Assembly: GCA_001599295.1 (NCBI GenBank)
Contig: BCGN01000004.1
Coordinates: 682,346 to 746,345, forward strand
Reading direction: 5' to 3'
DNA: 64,000 bases
From: Sporopachydermia quercuum
Taxonomy: Eukaryota > Ascomycota > Sporopachydermiomycetes > Sporopachydermiales > Sporopachydermiaceae
The notes under the pieces were generated by a model. It saw only the letters and a program-made list of their open reading frames with translations, was not told where the DNA came from and ran no database searches. This document shows, piece after piece, positions 1 to 10,730 of this stretch (within the stretch, counting starts at the first letter, position 1; each line of letters opens with the position of its first letter). The position numbers and the translations under genes are program-made.

Positions 1-275
1 ACTTTTCAGCACTGTCAATCGTTATTTGACTGGCAAGTTTCCATTCTGTGGCTTCCTCCTTGGTGCGATACCAGATAGATGGGATCAAAACTGCAAGAAG
101 GCAATACCAACAACTGATAGATCTAGTTAACGAAATAAATTAGTTGTGCCGGACTTTGATTTTTTGTTTTCTCCATCCTTTTCAGTCCCTCCATTATATT
201 AGAATTAGGTCAACTACCGTATCCCTTCAAAGTGAACTAACTGGAAGTCATTCATTCANAATAAGCTTACAGCAA

Positions 276-1895
276 ATGAGTTCTGCAAATCGGCAAACTA
301 ATGCTCAACCAAATGGAGAGCGGGCACCTTTACTTCAACACGATCAGGAATTAGGTCCGGAAGAAGAATATTACGAAGAAGAAGAAAGCAAATCAACCAA
401 GATAGTTCTGTACTCGTCGTTGGTAGGATTAGTTGTTTTGGTTTTATTTTTATTTGTCTACTATATTCCTTTTGTTTTGTATCCGCCGCAAGAGGTAACA
501 AATATTCTTCCATTGACTAAGGTTGCAAGTTTGAATCTCACAAAGTTAACTGATGAAGCTAGTATTCTCCCAATAGATACACAGAGAAAATCACCAAAAC
601 GGAAGGTACGAAAGCATACTAAAGATTTGGAAGACTATAAATCAAACTATGAAAATTTCCCATTATGGGATGATTGGTCTCTAATGAGAGAAATTCCTGA
701 TACGAGAATCATTCTTTTTGGAGATGTTCATGGGACCTACGACGAGCTGGTAGAAATGTTAGACATTCTGAACTATACTTCAACAATAGTACCTGGAACC
801 ACAGATAGGGTTTACAACGACAAGGTTGTTCTATTGGGCGACTTTGTATCAAAAGGTCCAGATTCCTTAAAAGTTGTTGAACTGGCATATAATGAGTCAT
901 TTTCTTGTGTTCGAGGCAATCATGAAGAAATCGTGCTAGATAAATATGCAAAATTTCACCACTTACCATATTCAAAGATCAACCTTACAACAAATGATTC
1001 AGACTCCAAACCTAAGAAAAAAAGGCCTCATAATGCCACATCAATTGACGACTACTTAGAATCTGAGGGCAGTGATGTTAGTATTGCAGTTAACAGAGGT
1101 TCAGAAAAGTGGATTGCTAAACATCTTCCTCCAAATCATGTTCGATACATTTCATCTTGTCCTTCTATTCTTGAGTTGGGGCCCTTTGCTATCAATGTCA
1201 AGAAGCCAAAAGGAGTGGGTTTATTTAATGAGTTTTCTGATGAAGATCTAGAATTTATCACCGATGACGTTGACGATGACGATGACGATGAGGATAACGA
1301 AGATCTTTTCCCAGTTTCCGGGAAAACAAGCGATGGACTTGGACTTGGTGCAATCCCTATTGCCATCAAATCTCCCAGAATCAAACATCAACATTTTGGA
1401 ACTGTGCAGATTTCAAAACGATTCAAGAAAATTAATAGAGCCGTTGGTGTTCATGCAGGGCTCCAATGGAATCGCAAGAACTTGGAGAATCAGAATCCAA
1501 TTGCAACTTTCTCTATGAGAACTTTGGGCGGTCCTAATTTTACTATCCCATTTGAATTGAACCATTGTCAAGGTCAAATTGACGAATTGTATCCTCCTGA
1601 GGATGAAACTAATCCCAGTGTTTTGAAAAAGGATCCCAATTGTAAGAATTGGGCCTTAGTATTCAATGATTATCAAAAGACAGCGTTACCAGAACACAAC
1701 CGAACAACGGTATTCTATGGTCATGATGCATCAAGAGGTCTTAACATTAAAAGGTTCACTAAGGGTGTTGATACTGGTTGTGTTTATGGAGGACGGCTTA
1801 CTGCGTACATTATCACTATCACTCAGCAACCTAAAAAGTCATATCCGCTTATTTCTCATGATACAGTTTCTCTGAAATGTAAACCTTACGCATAG
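276..1895 (+). CDS. PPN2: Vacuolar endopolyphosphatase, Ppn2-type metallophosphatase
   Basis: Calcineurin-type metallophosphatase of about 539 residues, orthologue of S. cerevisiae YNL217W, which cleaves inorganic polyphosphate in the vacuole. Seen: a single membrane segment at about residues 43-69 after an acidic tail, so a type II membrane protein. The metal-ligand motifs follow in order: GDVHG (about 149-153), GDFVSKGPDS, GNHEE, VGVHAGLQW and YGHD near the C-terminus. A DDDDDDED acidic insert sits between the third and fourth motifs. The frame is open upstream of 276, but codon 276 is the first ATG and gives the natural MSSANRQ start. RAP1 follows on the same strand, as YNL216W follows YNL217W in S. 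cerevisiae. The family assignment is secure; the vacuolar location is taken from the orthologue. Confidence 0.93.
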   Translation: MSSANRQTNAQPNGERAPLLQHDQELGPEEEYYEEEESKSTKIVLYSSLVGLVVLVLFLFVYYIPFVLYPPQEVTNILPLTKVASLNLTKLTDEASILPIDTQRKSPKRKVRKHTKDLEDYKSNYENFPLWDDWSLMREIPDTRIILFGDVHGTYDELVEMLDILNYTSTIVPGTTDRVYNDKVVLLGDFVSKGPDSLKVVELAYNESFSCVRGNHEEIVLDKYAKFHHLPYSKINLTTNDSDSKPKKKRPHNATSIDDYLESEGSDVSIAVNRGSEKWIAKHLPPNHVRYISSCPSILELGPFAINVKKPKGVGLFNEFSDEDLEFITDDVDDDDDDEDNEDLFPVSGKTSDGLGLGAIPIAIKSPRIKHQHFGTVQISKRFKKINRAVGVHAGLQWNRKNLENQNPIATFSMRTLGGPNFTIPFELNHCQGQIDELYPPEDETNPSVLKKDPNCKNWALVFNDYQKTALPEHNRTTVFYGHDASRGLNIKRFTKGVDTGCVYGGRLTAYIITITQQPKKSYPLISHDTVSLKCKPYA

Positions 1896-2180
1896 TATAT
1901 ATTACCGTACTAGATCATCATTTGTTGTTGGATTCTCCAATATCTTACAAACTGGTGATCTAACAGTACACTGTTAGACTTTCTCATCATTCCAACACTT
2001 TCAGTTGCTCGACAGCTTCATATATCTTTATCTTATTCATACCTTTTAATAGAAATAGTTCAATTCCACTGTGAACTCTTTGAATATGCTGATCAAATAC
2101 TGTCATCAACCGCGCCTCATCCCACCCTATGGCTGACAAATTCTATCACTGTCTCATCTCCCATATGTCTATTGTATCTT

Positions 2181-2186
2181 CACGTG
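2181..2186. promoter_or_regulatory. CACGTG E-box upstream of RAP1
   Basis: A perfect CACGTG palindrome lies 405 bp before the RAP1 start codon. In yeasts such sites bind bHLH factors such as Cbf1 or Pho4. Function here is inferred from the motif only. Confidence 0.35.
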
Positions 2187-2306
2187 CCTCTCCTAAATCA
2201 CATGACATTCATTTCCCATCATCAGTCTTTCTCCTTCCCCTCTCAAATCAATGAAAACCCAACCACCTTCAAAAACAAACAACTTCCTTTCAGAAAGAAG
2301 AGTTTT

Positions 2307-2488
2307 ACACCCTTTCCTTCCCATTCAACTAACCTGATACTGAAAAGTGGTTTAATCAGATTTAGTACTATCTTACACCCGTCAACACAGGTTATTACTC
2401 TATTTTGCAAAAAATAGTACGATAAGAAAAGTAAAAAAACCGTTGTGTTTAGTCCCTCTCCCTTGATAAGGAACGCTGTTTTACACCC
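2307..2488 (+). promoter_or_regulatory. Three TTACACCC motifs upstream of RAP1, candidate Rap1 sites
   Basis: The hexamer ACACCC occurs at 2307-2312, 2375-2380 and 2483-2488, each time preceded by TT and always on the coding strand. The last copy, ACACCCATAACC, is close to the known Rap1 consensus ACACCCRYACAYM. All three lie 100-285 bp before the RAP1 start, which suggests autoregulation. The motif match is seen; binding is inferred. Confidence 0.5.
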
Positions 2489-2590
2489 ATAACCGCCAAA
2501 GAGTTGGTTAGCTTTTAATAAATATTCGCAAAAGTCAATTAAGACTTTTGTGATTGTAATAATATATCAACCACCTTCTCAGAACCTCAT

Positions 2591-4750
2591 ATGTCAGAAC
2601 ATGGGAGTCATAGTCGGGAAGACTACAATTCGTTTACAAACGATGATGTTACCAATGGCAATGTTGATGATTTAGAAGTGTCAGTTGACATTGTTNTTGG
2701 GGATGCGACAAACAATGGTAATAAAGACCTACTTGAGCCAGATAATGGCAATGTCCAAGTTGATACTCGTCTGTTAGAACGTGATGCATTAGCAGAGGCT
2801 CAAGCAGCTTCCGAAAATGAAGAATCAAATGATGATTTGCAAGCACCTGATCACGAAAATGATAACCAACCTATAAAAATGTTTACCATTCATGATCCCA
2901 GTACTGGCAGACTGGCATCATTACGATTTTATGTTGATCCTTCGATTCCTAATTCTGCTAGTATAATTGAATTAGTTGTTTCAAATGGTGGTGACTTATC
3001 GACTCCTGGTAATGATACAATTAATTTAGTTCATCGTAGCTATAAACAACCCGTTGTCAGAAGGCCATATCCAACATATGATGTACAATATATTTATGAT
3101 TGTTTACACGAAGGTATCTTGAAAGATGTGTCTACATACTTGGTACATGTTGGAGAAACAGAGGAATTTGATGATGCTATTACTTTAGCTAGAGAAGCCG
3201 CATCTGCTGGTGGTCAAGTATTGGATCATGTCAGTTTATCGGAAAATAGTAATGGCAATGGTAACACAGGAGCTAATTCAGTCAGACATGTTACTACCAA
3301 TCAACTAGGAATGAATAGTACTGATCAAGAAATCAGTAAACCAAAAAAGAAAGAAAAGAATTCTTTTACTGTTCATGAAGACGAATTAATTCTTCATTGG
3401 GTAAGAAAAATGCCTCATAAGCGTTATTCACATGCGTTTTATAAAGAACTCTCTGGTCAAGTCCCAAGACATACACCCCAATCAATTCGTGATAGATATA
3501 GAAAGTTTCTTGATAAAAGGCTTGATTATGTGTATGTGCCAATCCCTGATTCTCGTTTGAGTTTGAGTGATGATGAAGCTTTTCTGAAAAATGAAGATGG
3601 TAGTTTTGCTCGCCAGGAAAAACCAACTGAAACGCTGAAAAGAAAATTCACGGAACAAGATGATTATGATTTAGCGTTGTATGTTAATGCTCATCCTAGT
3701 TCACCCCGTTCGCAAAACTTTTTCAACAACTATGCCAAAACGAATGCAAGACATCCTGGTGATTCATATCGTGATAGATTCAGAAAACATTTAAGCCGTC
3801 GAACAATTGAAAGAGTGATAAGAGATTATGAAGAGAAATATAGTCTACCCCTAACGGAGATCCATCCACCAACAGTTGTTCCAGCTAGAAGAAGAGGTTC
3901 ATATCCTCCCAAGCATGAAAATACTGAATCCATAACACCACAACAAGTTACCACCGTTCAACAAGATCAGCAGAATGACCAGCAATTACAAGCATTACAA
4001 CATATCGGTGACGAAGAACTACGACAGTTTGAAGAACGTGCAAAGAGATCAGTTAATGAGTTGAGTGTTGATGAATTTGATCCTGATATAGCCCAAAGTG
4101 CAGTGGAACAAGTCACTAAGGTTGATGTCGATGATAAACGATCACAATTTGATCCTGCTTTAACTGATTTTGCAACGGATGAAGACAAATATGCGCCAGC
4201 AGTCAAAAGGGTTCGTAAGTCTAGTAAAAGAAAAGAACGTGAATATGCTGAAGAACAGGCCAAAGCTGCAGAAGAAGCTGCTGCTGCCGTTGTTGCTGCT
4301 GCTGCATTGTCAGACGTCGATCTTGTCGGAGCAACAAATACTATTTCTGATGAATTGTTGAATATGGATGCCATCGAATCTGCTTCTCATGGTATTCATT
4401 TTACTCCCTATACTCCACCAGTCAATTTCTATGAATCATTAAGACATTATGTCACGGAATCTAAGCGAAATAATGACATTAGTATTCTTTATGAAGGCAT
4501 GACAAAAGGTTTAGGAATGCCAGAAGATTTATATGAAAATCTCTTCAACAGAATTATTGGTGGTATTCATTTATTTGAACAACTCTGTCACTCCTTTTTC
4601 GAGAAAGGTGAGTATCCCACTGATGTTCCTGGTTTATGGTCTTTGGAAGATGATCGATTACTTGAAGAAGGTGCTAATGATGATATACTCATGAGAAAAC
4701 ATGGAGAAGCAAGAGTTGAAGCTAGGAAGAATTATCTGGGAATAAAATAG
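2591..4750 (+). CDS. RAP1: Telomere- and promoter-binding protein Rap1
   Basis: Orthologue of S. cerevisiae YNL216W, which binds telomeric repeats and many promoters. The 719 residues carry the full Rap1 layout. A BRCT domain lies at about 94-185. The first Myb-type DNA-binding domain is at about 255-316 (VHEDELILHWV to YRKFLDKRLDYVYVP) and the second at about 350-416 (KFTEQDDYDLALYV to RDRFRKHLSRR). An acidic, Gln- and Ala-rich linker follows, then the C-terminal RCT domain from about 610, with the family signature VPGLWSLEDDRLLEEG at about 677-692 and KHGEARVEARKNYLG at the end. The RCT recruits Rif and Sir proteins in S. cerevisiae. C. albicans Rap1 is known to lack it, so its presence here is informative. 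One ambiguous base falls in an early codon. Confidence 0.96.
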   Translation: MSEHGSHSREDYNSFTNDDVTNGNVDDLEVSVDIVXGDATNNGNKDLLEPDNGNVQVDTRLLERDALAEAQAASENEESNDDLQAPDHENDNQPIKMFTIHDPSTGRLASLRFYVDPSIPNSASIIELVVSNGGDLSTPGNDTINLVHRSYKQPVVRRPYPTYDVQYIYDCLHEGILKDVSTYLVHVGETEEFDDAITLAREAASAGGQVLDHVSLSENSNGNGNTGANSVRHVTTNQLGMNSTDQEISKPKKKEKNSFTVHEDELILHWVRKMPHKRYSHAFYKELSGQVPRHTPQSIRDRYRKFLDKRLDYVYVPIPDSRLSLSDDEAFLKNEDGSFARQEKPTETLKRKFTEQDDYDLALYVNAHPSSPRSQNFFNNYAKTNARHPGDSYRDRFRKHLSRRTIERVIRDYEEKYSLPLTEIHPPTVVPARRRGSYPPKHENTESITPQQVTTVQQDQQNDQQLQALQHIGDEELRQFEERAKRSVNELSVDEFDPDIAQSAVEQVTKVDVDDKRSQFDPALTDFATDEDKYAPAVKRVRKSSKRKEREYAEEQAKAAEEAAAAVVAAAALSDVDLVGATNTISDELLNMDAIESASHGIHFTPYTPPVNFYESLRHYVTESKRNNDISILYEGMTKGLGMPEDLYENLFNRIIGGIHLFEQLCHSFFEKGEYPTDVPGLWSLEDDRLLEEGANDDILMRKHGEARVEARKNYLGIK

Positions 4751-4945
4751 TCATGAGAAAGAATAGTGACAAAAGAAAGTAAAGTAAGAGAGACATAAAT
4801 TGCACCTTCAATGAATCTATGATGATTTTAAGTACAATAATTTTGTATATTTTTATTATTCTTATGAAACCCGTTGTATATTAATCTGAACTACATTAGA
4901 TGAGATCGAACAACACGACTTATTTACTGTAAACAAACATTCTAT

Positions 4946-7267
4946 TCAAATCGTAGCAACTCCTTCTTCTCTAGGTTCTTCTTTGACAATAATATCCTCC
5001 TTGCTTAGAAGCTGCCGTAATTCAGGTTCAACATGAATGTACGTGTTTTTAGATGATGATGCTGACGCTGATAATTTATTATTAGTACTAGCAGTATCTT
5101 TTTCCTTCTTATTGCTTTCATCGTCGTTAGCACTACTGTCAGCTTTGCTTTTACCTTTATCATCATCTTTTGGAACTTCAGCTTCATTGGCACTCTCAGT
5201 ACGTTTATTTTCGTCGTCTGTTGGATTTTCTCCAGTATATCCATTTTGCAAGTTTGATTGATCAATTAATAGAATCCTGTTCCTGAATTTCAAAAACAAG
5301 TACTCTGCTCTTATCAAAATATCTTCTAATTCAATTTGGCCACTAAGATCATTCATATACTTGAGTACTTCATCAAATCTAGTCAGATTCTCCATGATGA
5401 TTCTTTTATGTTTATGAAGAATAGCCAGAGCAACAAATAAGTGAAACTGAGAAGAATAGTAATTTGTCCATAGAACTTCCCACAGTCTGCAGGTATCCTT
5501 CCAATCAAATTCTCGCTTGAACCACACAAGAATCATTCTGAAAAAGAAGAATAAGTTTGCTGAGTCTGTTTTCAACAAATGCTCATATAAGTCAGGTAAC
5601 ATAAAATTCGTCAAATGAGAAAGACATAATAATTGATCTTTCATACCTGATTGAGACCTTAGGAACCCTCTTTCCGTCTTTTCCATGAATTTGGTAAAAG
5701 CAGCAAATGATAAGTGCTCAGATCGATCTAAAGTTATATATAAAGGAGATAACAAATCTGACATTCCTTGAACGTATCCTAGATTTATATCGTATTGATT
5801 GAATGTAAGAAGAATACGTTTTAATGCTTCAAGGTTTTTATTGGTATACTCACTAATCTCTTCTGTATTAGGATCCGTATTTTTCATATCGAGTTCTTTA
5901 TACTCTTCTCTTGATCTATCAGTTCGCATTATATCTTTGAAGATACGGAAATTCTGATCTTTGAAATATTCATCTTTAGTTCTTAAATCATAATCTTCTT
6001 CCCACTGATTCAAATACATATTATAGGTGTCTTTCCAACCTTGAGAAATATCCTCACGGGCTTTACTAGAAGAGCTCCAAGGATAAACACCCAAAAGAAA
6101 CAGCCATGCTTCTTTTCTAACGCCATCATTTTTTAATCCACCATGGAAAATACGTTCAATAACCTCATCACTTGTAATAGATAAATGGCCAGTATGATCA
6201 AAAAATTGTTCCCATTCGACCTTAGTAACTTCATTTCGTCTTTGAATGACTTCTTCATCAATTGCACTATCTCCAGTTTTACTGCCTTTCTCATTAGCAC
6301 CAAATAACGTCTTATAGCGATTATCTAACTTCATACTCCGTATTCTACTCCTTTCTGCATCTTCAGAAACCTTTAATGCCCATTTGGCCAAGTAAACTTG
6401 AGCAGATTCAAAATCCTGACCGACTTGCTTGACTTCAGGGGTCTGTAAGTATGACTTAATGATTGGTGGTGAATTATCAACAACTTCCTTCACAGTTTTC
6501 TTAGAAAATAATGAAAGCTTAGCAAGTTTTTCCAATACCTGAAACTTAACATCATTAATAGTATGTAAAAGGTCAGGTTGCTTCTTATTTCTCTTTATGT
6601 TTTCAGCTTGGGCAGCCCGAGGACTGAATGATCTTCTATCTGCTTCATCAGGGTTGATCAAATAACAAGAAGGTTCTAAAGTGGATCTTTCAACAACTGC
6701 GAATCTTTCTAATGCAGTAATAAATTGATCACCTCCCCAAAAGAGATGAGAGCCAGATTTAGAGGAAGAAAATGGGTCAAAAGCTTTATTTCGTTCTTGT
6801 TGTTCAGCTTTTGTAGATGGACATGTATCGTCATGAAAAAAAAGAACAGGACATCGATTGAAGCTATCGCGAGGATTTATTACTATTGAGCCATACCACC
6901 AGCCAGGAGACGGGAATCTTACTTCAATCGAAAAGATTCCTTTCAATTGAAGTGAGAATGAATACTCAGATATAGAAGACAATAATGGTTTAGCAACAAA
7001 GTACTCCCTTGATGTGCCTCCGTATTCCATATCTACCATGTTATAGATCTCAGCTTCTTCTTTATCAAGCATATGTTCGGGAACCCAAGCAAGTAATAAA
7101 TCTTTGTTAGTTTCAGTGCCATGTTGTTTGGCAATGAATAAAAACCCTGGTATATTATCTTTTGAATCTGACGAAGGATGAAGATAGATTTGAGATTTCA
7201 CATAGAGGAGCTGTATAGCTCTTTCTGAGTTGATAGCTATTGTGCTTTTAGGATGTAAATGCGACAT
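4946..7267 (-). CDS. GYP7: Rab GTPase-activating protein Gyp7, TBC domain
   Basis: Orthologue of YDL234C, the GAP that switches off the vacuolar Rab Ypt7. It has 773 residues. The N-terminal half has the Gyp7/TBC1D15-type region (FPSPGWWYGSIVINP). The TBC domain spans about 370-600, starting at FHGGLKNDGVRKEAWLFLLG. The catalytic arginine finger is in IMRTDRSREEY (about 446) and the glutamine finger in LGYVQGMSDLLSPLY (about 497). The C-terminal 90 residues are low-complexity Ser/Lys/Asp-rich. The gene converges on RAP1 with a 195-bp gap and is divergent from IES2. In S. cerevisiae it sits next to MFG1, which here is one gene further on. Confidence 0.94.
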   Translation of the reverse strand: MSHLHPKSTIAINSERAIQLLYVKSQIYLHPSSDSKDNIPGFLFIAKQHGTETNKDLLLAWVPEHMLDKEEAEIYNMVDMEYGGTSREYFVAKPLLSSISEYSFSLQLKGIFSIEVRFPSPGWWYGSIVINPRDSFNRCPVLFFHDDTCPSTKAEQQERNKAFDPFSSSKSGSHLFWGGDQFITALERFAVVERSTLEPSCYLINPDEADRRSFSPRAAQAENIKRNKKQPDLLHTINDVKFQVLEKLAKLSLFSKKTVKEVVDNSPPIIKSYLQTPEVKQVGQDFESAQVYLAKWALKVSEDAERSRIRSMKLDNRYKTLFGANEKGSKTGDSAIDEEVIQRRNEVTKVEWEQFFDHTGHLSITSDEVIERIFHGGLKNDGVRKEAWLFLLGVYPWSSSSKAREDISQGWKDTYNMYLNQWEEDYDLRTKDEYFKDQNFRIFKDIMRTDRSREEYKELDMKNTDPNTEEISEYTNKNLEALKRILLTFNQYDINLGYVQGMSDLLSPLYITLDRSEHLSFAAFTKFMEKTERGFLRSQSGMKDQLLCLSHLTNFMLPDLYEHLLKTDSANLFFFFRMILVWFKREFDWKDTCRLWEVLWTNYYSSQFHLFVALAILHKHKRIIMENLTRFDEVLKYMNDLSGQIELEDILIRAEYLFLKFRNRILLIDQSNLQNGYTGENPTDDENKRTESANEAEVPKDDDKGKSKADSSANDDESNKKEKDTASTNNKLSASASSSKNTYIHVEPELRQLLSKEDIIVKEEPREEGVATI

Positions 7268-8447
7268 TATGGATAATTGGTTAATGAGGATATAATTAGT
7301 TAATGATGATCTGAATGGAAAGATTCACTCTTATTTAATCCTTCAGCGAAAAATAATTAAGAAACTTATCCCAAATCGAATATTCAATTAAAGTAAGTGA
7401 TAATAAACCGTTGTAGCTTCCAATAGTGGTAGAAGTCTTGCTTGAAGTCTTCCTTGAATCTAACACTGCTGACAATCAGTAGTCACTAATCAGATGAGAA
7501 ACAACCAATCTTACTATATGTCTGCCCTGCGAGATACCAAACCGGCTGTAGAACTGGAGAGAATCAAAAATATATCCTTGTTATATTCTCAATATCAGCA
7601 GTTATTTCATGAATTCAAACTTCTCCCTATTTATCCATTGTCCTTATATGAATGACAGATAAAGCCATAAGTCAAATCATCGCCTTCAATTATATAGCGA
7701 TTTTAACTGTAAATGGAATAGGGTCATAGAAACTTTAAATGTATTTGAGTTTGATGTTTTTCGAATGGTGGGCAAAGAGTGTGGGAAAGGAGAGCTAATG
7801 GCTCATTTCGCAGGNTAGCTAATGAAATTCTAGCTGATGAGAAAGTGTCCTTCAATGGTTGCTATTCTTATTTATGACTCTCTTTTTGAAATTTTTACTT
7901 CTAGTGTAACTGGGGAAATTTTACCTGGATGATTTACTTTTGACGTTTGATGATGAGATGGAAAATGAAACTGATAAGGTAATTGAGTTTTTGACTTGCC
8001 TCCGCAGCTTTCATGCATCATATATGCAGTAATAATGCTATTTGTTTGTCTTTTGTTCTGTTAATTTCCTATGGCGGAGAACGCGCTTCACAAGAACTAT
8101 ATCAGAACCAGAGTGAAGCTTTGGCAAATATATTATTCTTCTGATTACTATTTTCTCAAAACAACAGTGTCATAATTTGTTTATNAACCACTATTTACTT
8201 TGTTTTTTGGTCGACGCTGCGTGTCATTGAAGAGCTTTGACTACCAATATCGGAGATTATACTGCTTAAACGATATTTATCGTTTCCGAAATTGATATAT
8301 GTCAATTCACAAAAGAAGCNATTTGTCCTATCACTTCCTCTTGGTTTCAACCATTAGTACTAATTAACTATAAAGAATTCCCAGAAATAAATTTATCAAT
8401 ATATCTTGTACATCTATTATACAATAATATTGAGTGAGTTTAGTAAC
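7268..8447. other. Intergenic, divergent GYP7/IES2 promoter region
   Basis: This 1.18-kb stretch separates two divergently transcribed genes. It is AT-rich, has three single ambiguous bases (7815, 8185, 8320) and no reading frame longer than about 60 codons. I see no tRNA or repeat. It should hold both promoters. Confidence 0.6.
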
Positions 8448-9790
8448 ATGGGCAAAAAACCTCAAAAAACGGGTTTAGATTCTGACTCTGAATTGTCAGA
8501 ACTGTCCTCAGGAGAAGAGGTACTGGTAGAGAATGTTGACAAAAGTATGTATAGAATTACTGTCNTGAAACTTTCAATTATTATGCAAAAGAGTACTAAT
8601 GGAGTTTGTATTTAGAGCTTTCTAAGCTAACAGAAGACTCAGAAGATGAGGATTCAAATCTAGATGATTCAGTAGACGATTCGGAAGGGGACTTGTCATC
8701 TGGTTCAGAGTACGAAGATGAAATGGTATCAGAGAAGGTCAATAGCAAAGGAAGTAGAAGGTCTTTAAGAGCAAATCAAAAACAGAGTAATTCACGCTCA
8801 GACGTCAATTNCGATAATGATAATGATTCTGACGACGAAAACGAAGAAGACGATGACATGGATGACGATGACGAGGACGATGTATCAGAAGATGATGAAG
8901 TGGATGATGATGATTACGGTGACGACGATGAGGCTATACGATCTACTAGATCTCATAATACGCATTATATCAAAAGAGACATAACAGAGGATGCTGAAGA
9001 AGGAGAAATTGGGGAAGATGATGATGAAGAGGAAGAGGAAGAAGATGATAACGATAATGATAATAATGAGCATGACGAGGACGAGGGTATGTCACAAGAA
9101 GTTTCTCAAATTGAGATTGCCCGTCCTGTGCATGGAAATGGTGAAGTAGATGATGAAGATGACGAAGAAAATGAAGTTGAAGANGATGAAGAAGCCGATG
9201 AGCAACCAGATGAAGAGGATGACGATGAAGGTGACGATAACGAAGATGGGGACCTAGATGATGATGATGAAATGGATGATGATGATGATGATGATGAAAG
9301 CTCGGTTGCTGATGGACGTAATATAGATATTGCGGATGACGATGAGGTAGAATCAGAAAGTGCATGGACCACGGGTTATTCCACCCCCGATTTATCCCGA
9401 ATGACAGAAAGGCAACGACAGATGCTTACGTCTGAAAAAATAGATAATAATATTGAAGAGCAGTATTCCAAACTACCAGCGTTTCAGTCATCAAAGAAAA
9501 GAATATGGACAGAGGAAGAAATACAATTGAAACGTGCTGAAATGGCGAGAAAACGGAAGAATTTGAGTCAAAAGAGACTAGAGGAGGAGAAGAGAGATAC
9601 TTTAAATAAATTACTACGGAAAAGAGCAGGAAAATCTGATTCTCGGACTGATGAAGAAGATAGATTTGCATCAATTATTGATAAGCCTAGAAGGCCAATG
9701 ATAGAGCATGAGGCTTTTATCACATGGAGATCTAATAGCTCGAAAGAAACACTGACTGTTCCTAAGCAGCTTTTCACGTCTCAAACGTGA
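8448..9790 (+). CDS. IES2: INO80 complex subunit Ies2, spliced
   Basis: Orthologue of YNL215W, a subunit of the INO80 chromatin-remodelling complex. Two exons: 8448-8544 and 8616-9790, 423 residues. The 71-nt intron has a GTATGT donor, a TACTAAT branch at 8594-8600 and a TTTAG acceptor; splicing joins VENVDK to KLSKLTED in frame. The middle of the protein is an extremely long Asp/Glu run, with two ambiguous codons. The C-terminal part holds the PAPA-1/INO80B-like signature EEEIQLKRAEMARKRKNLS, EEEKRDTLNKLLRKRAGK, then EHEAFITWRSN, which defines the family. The position between RAP1 and PEX17 matches S. cerevisiae. The acidic tract length is probably not conserved. Confidence 0.9.
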
Positions 9791-10730
9791 TATGGCTCTG
9801 CTTTGTTATATTCATTCAATGAAAAACTGATGTATATCAAGTTACCAGCTCTATATTTCTGCTCAATACTATTCATTCATGTTTATGGTAGAGAGAAACT
9901 GGTGTAGTTTCCTAGAGCAGCTGCTGGAAGTTCGAACATGTAATTTATCTTAAACCTTATTCGAAGTGCAGATTTGGTATAAGAACTTTAATCGTAACTC
10001 CATCAACCTCTCTTTATTGGAGACAGACACACAGTCAAATTCATACTCAGAAGTAAATAGCTCATAGCATTATCATTCTTTGGATATTAAATCCTGTTAT
10101 AAATAACGTTCAATTATAATGCTAATGTCTTAGAATTTTTATTTTTCCTGAGCTCCTTCCCATATATTTTCCTACTAGCTTACTTTTCAGTCATGTGAAC
10201 CCCTACAATGCTCGTAATGCATGTATTATGCATAAATCATCCTCTCCTTGAACTTAATTTCATGGCGTAATTTTTCCATCAAAGTTATCCACTATTATAC
10301 TTTTCTGTAAGCTCTGCCCACATTATCAAAGATTCACATTGACAGGTTAATTTAACACCGGCATCCAGCGCAAAAACCACTAATGCAGATATCATTCTTT
10401 TTCCTTATCGACAGCAACAACACGGTTTATGATTACTAGTTGGCTTTCACTGTGGTGCTATATTAACTGATAGAAGTTACCTGAGACATCTATCANAGAT
10501 AGGACAGAATTCTAGATTGAAAGGCTTTTATTATCTGAATAGTACCAACAGGTCTGTCTATAAGTACAAAGAATTAGTAGATAAAAATTGAATTCTGCGC
10601 TAATTTTTTGCTCATATTTTGTTCAAGAAAAGAGGATGATACTTTTCCGATAATTGCAGAAAAACACGCTAAAGGTTTTTGTTTGGCTTGGTAGTTTTGA
10701 ACAAGGTTGTCTTGTGTCATCGATTCAACA
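9791..10730. other. Intergenic, MFG1 upstream region
   Basis: A 940-bp gap between two genes transcribed in the same direction. It holds the IES2 3' end and the MFG1 promoter. It is AT-rich, with one ambiguous base near 10496. I see no gene, tRNA or repeat; long leaders are common for filamentation regulators. Confidence 0.5.

Noticed and set aside
3967-4374. 135-codon open frame antisense to RAP1
   Set aside because: Ser/Ala-rich mirror of the Gln/Ala-rich RAP1 linker; a shadow.
8970-9372. His- or Ser-rich open frames antisense to IES2
   Set aside because: They arise from the GAT/GAA repeats of the acidic tract read backwards.
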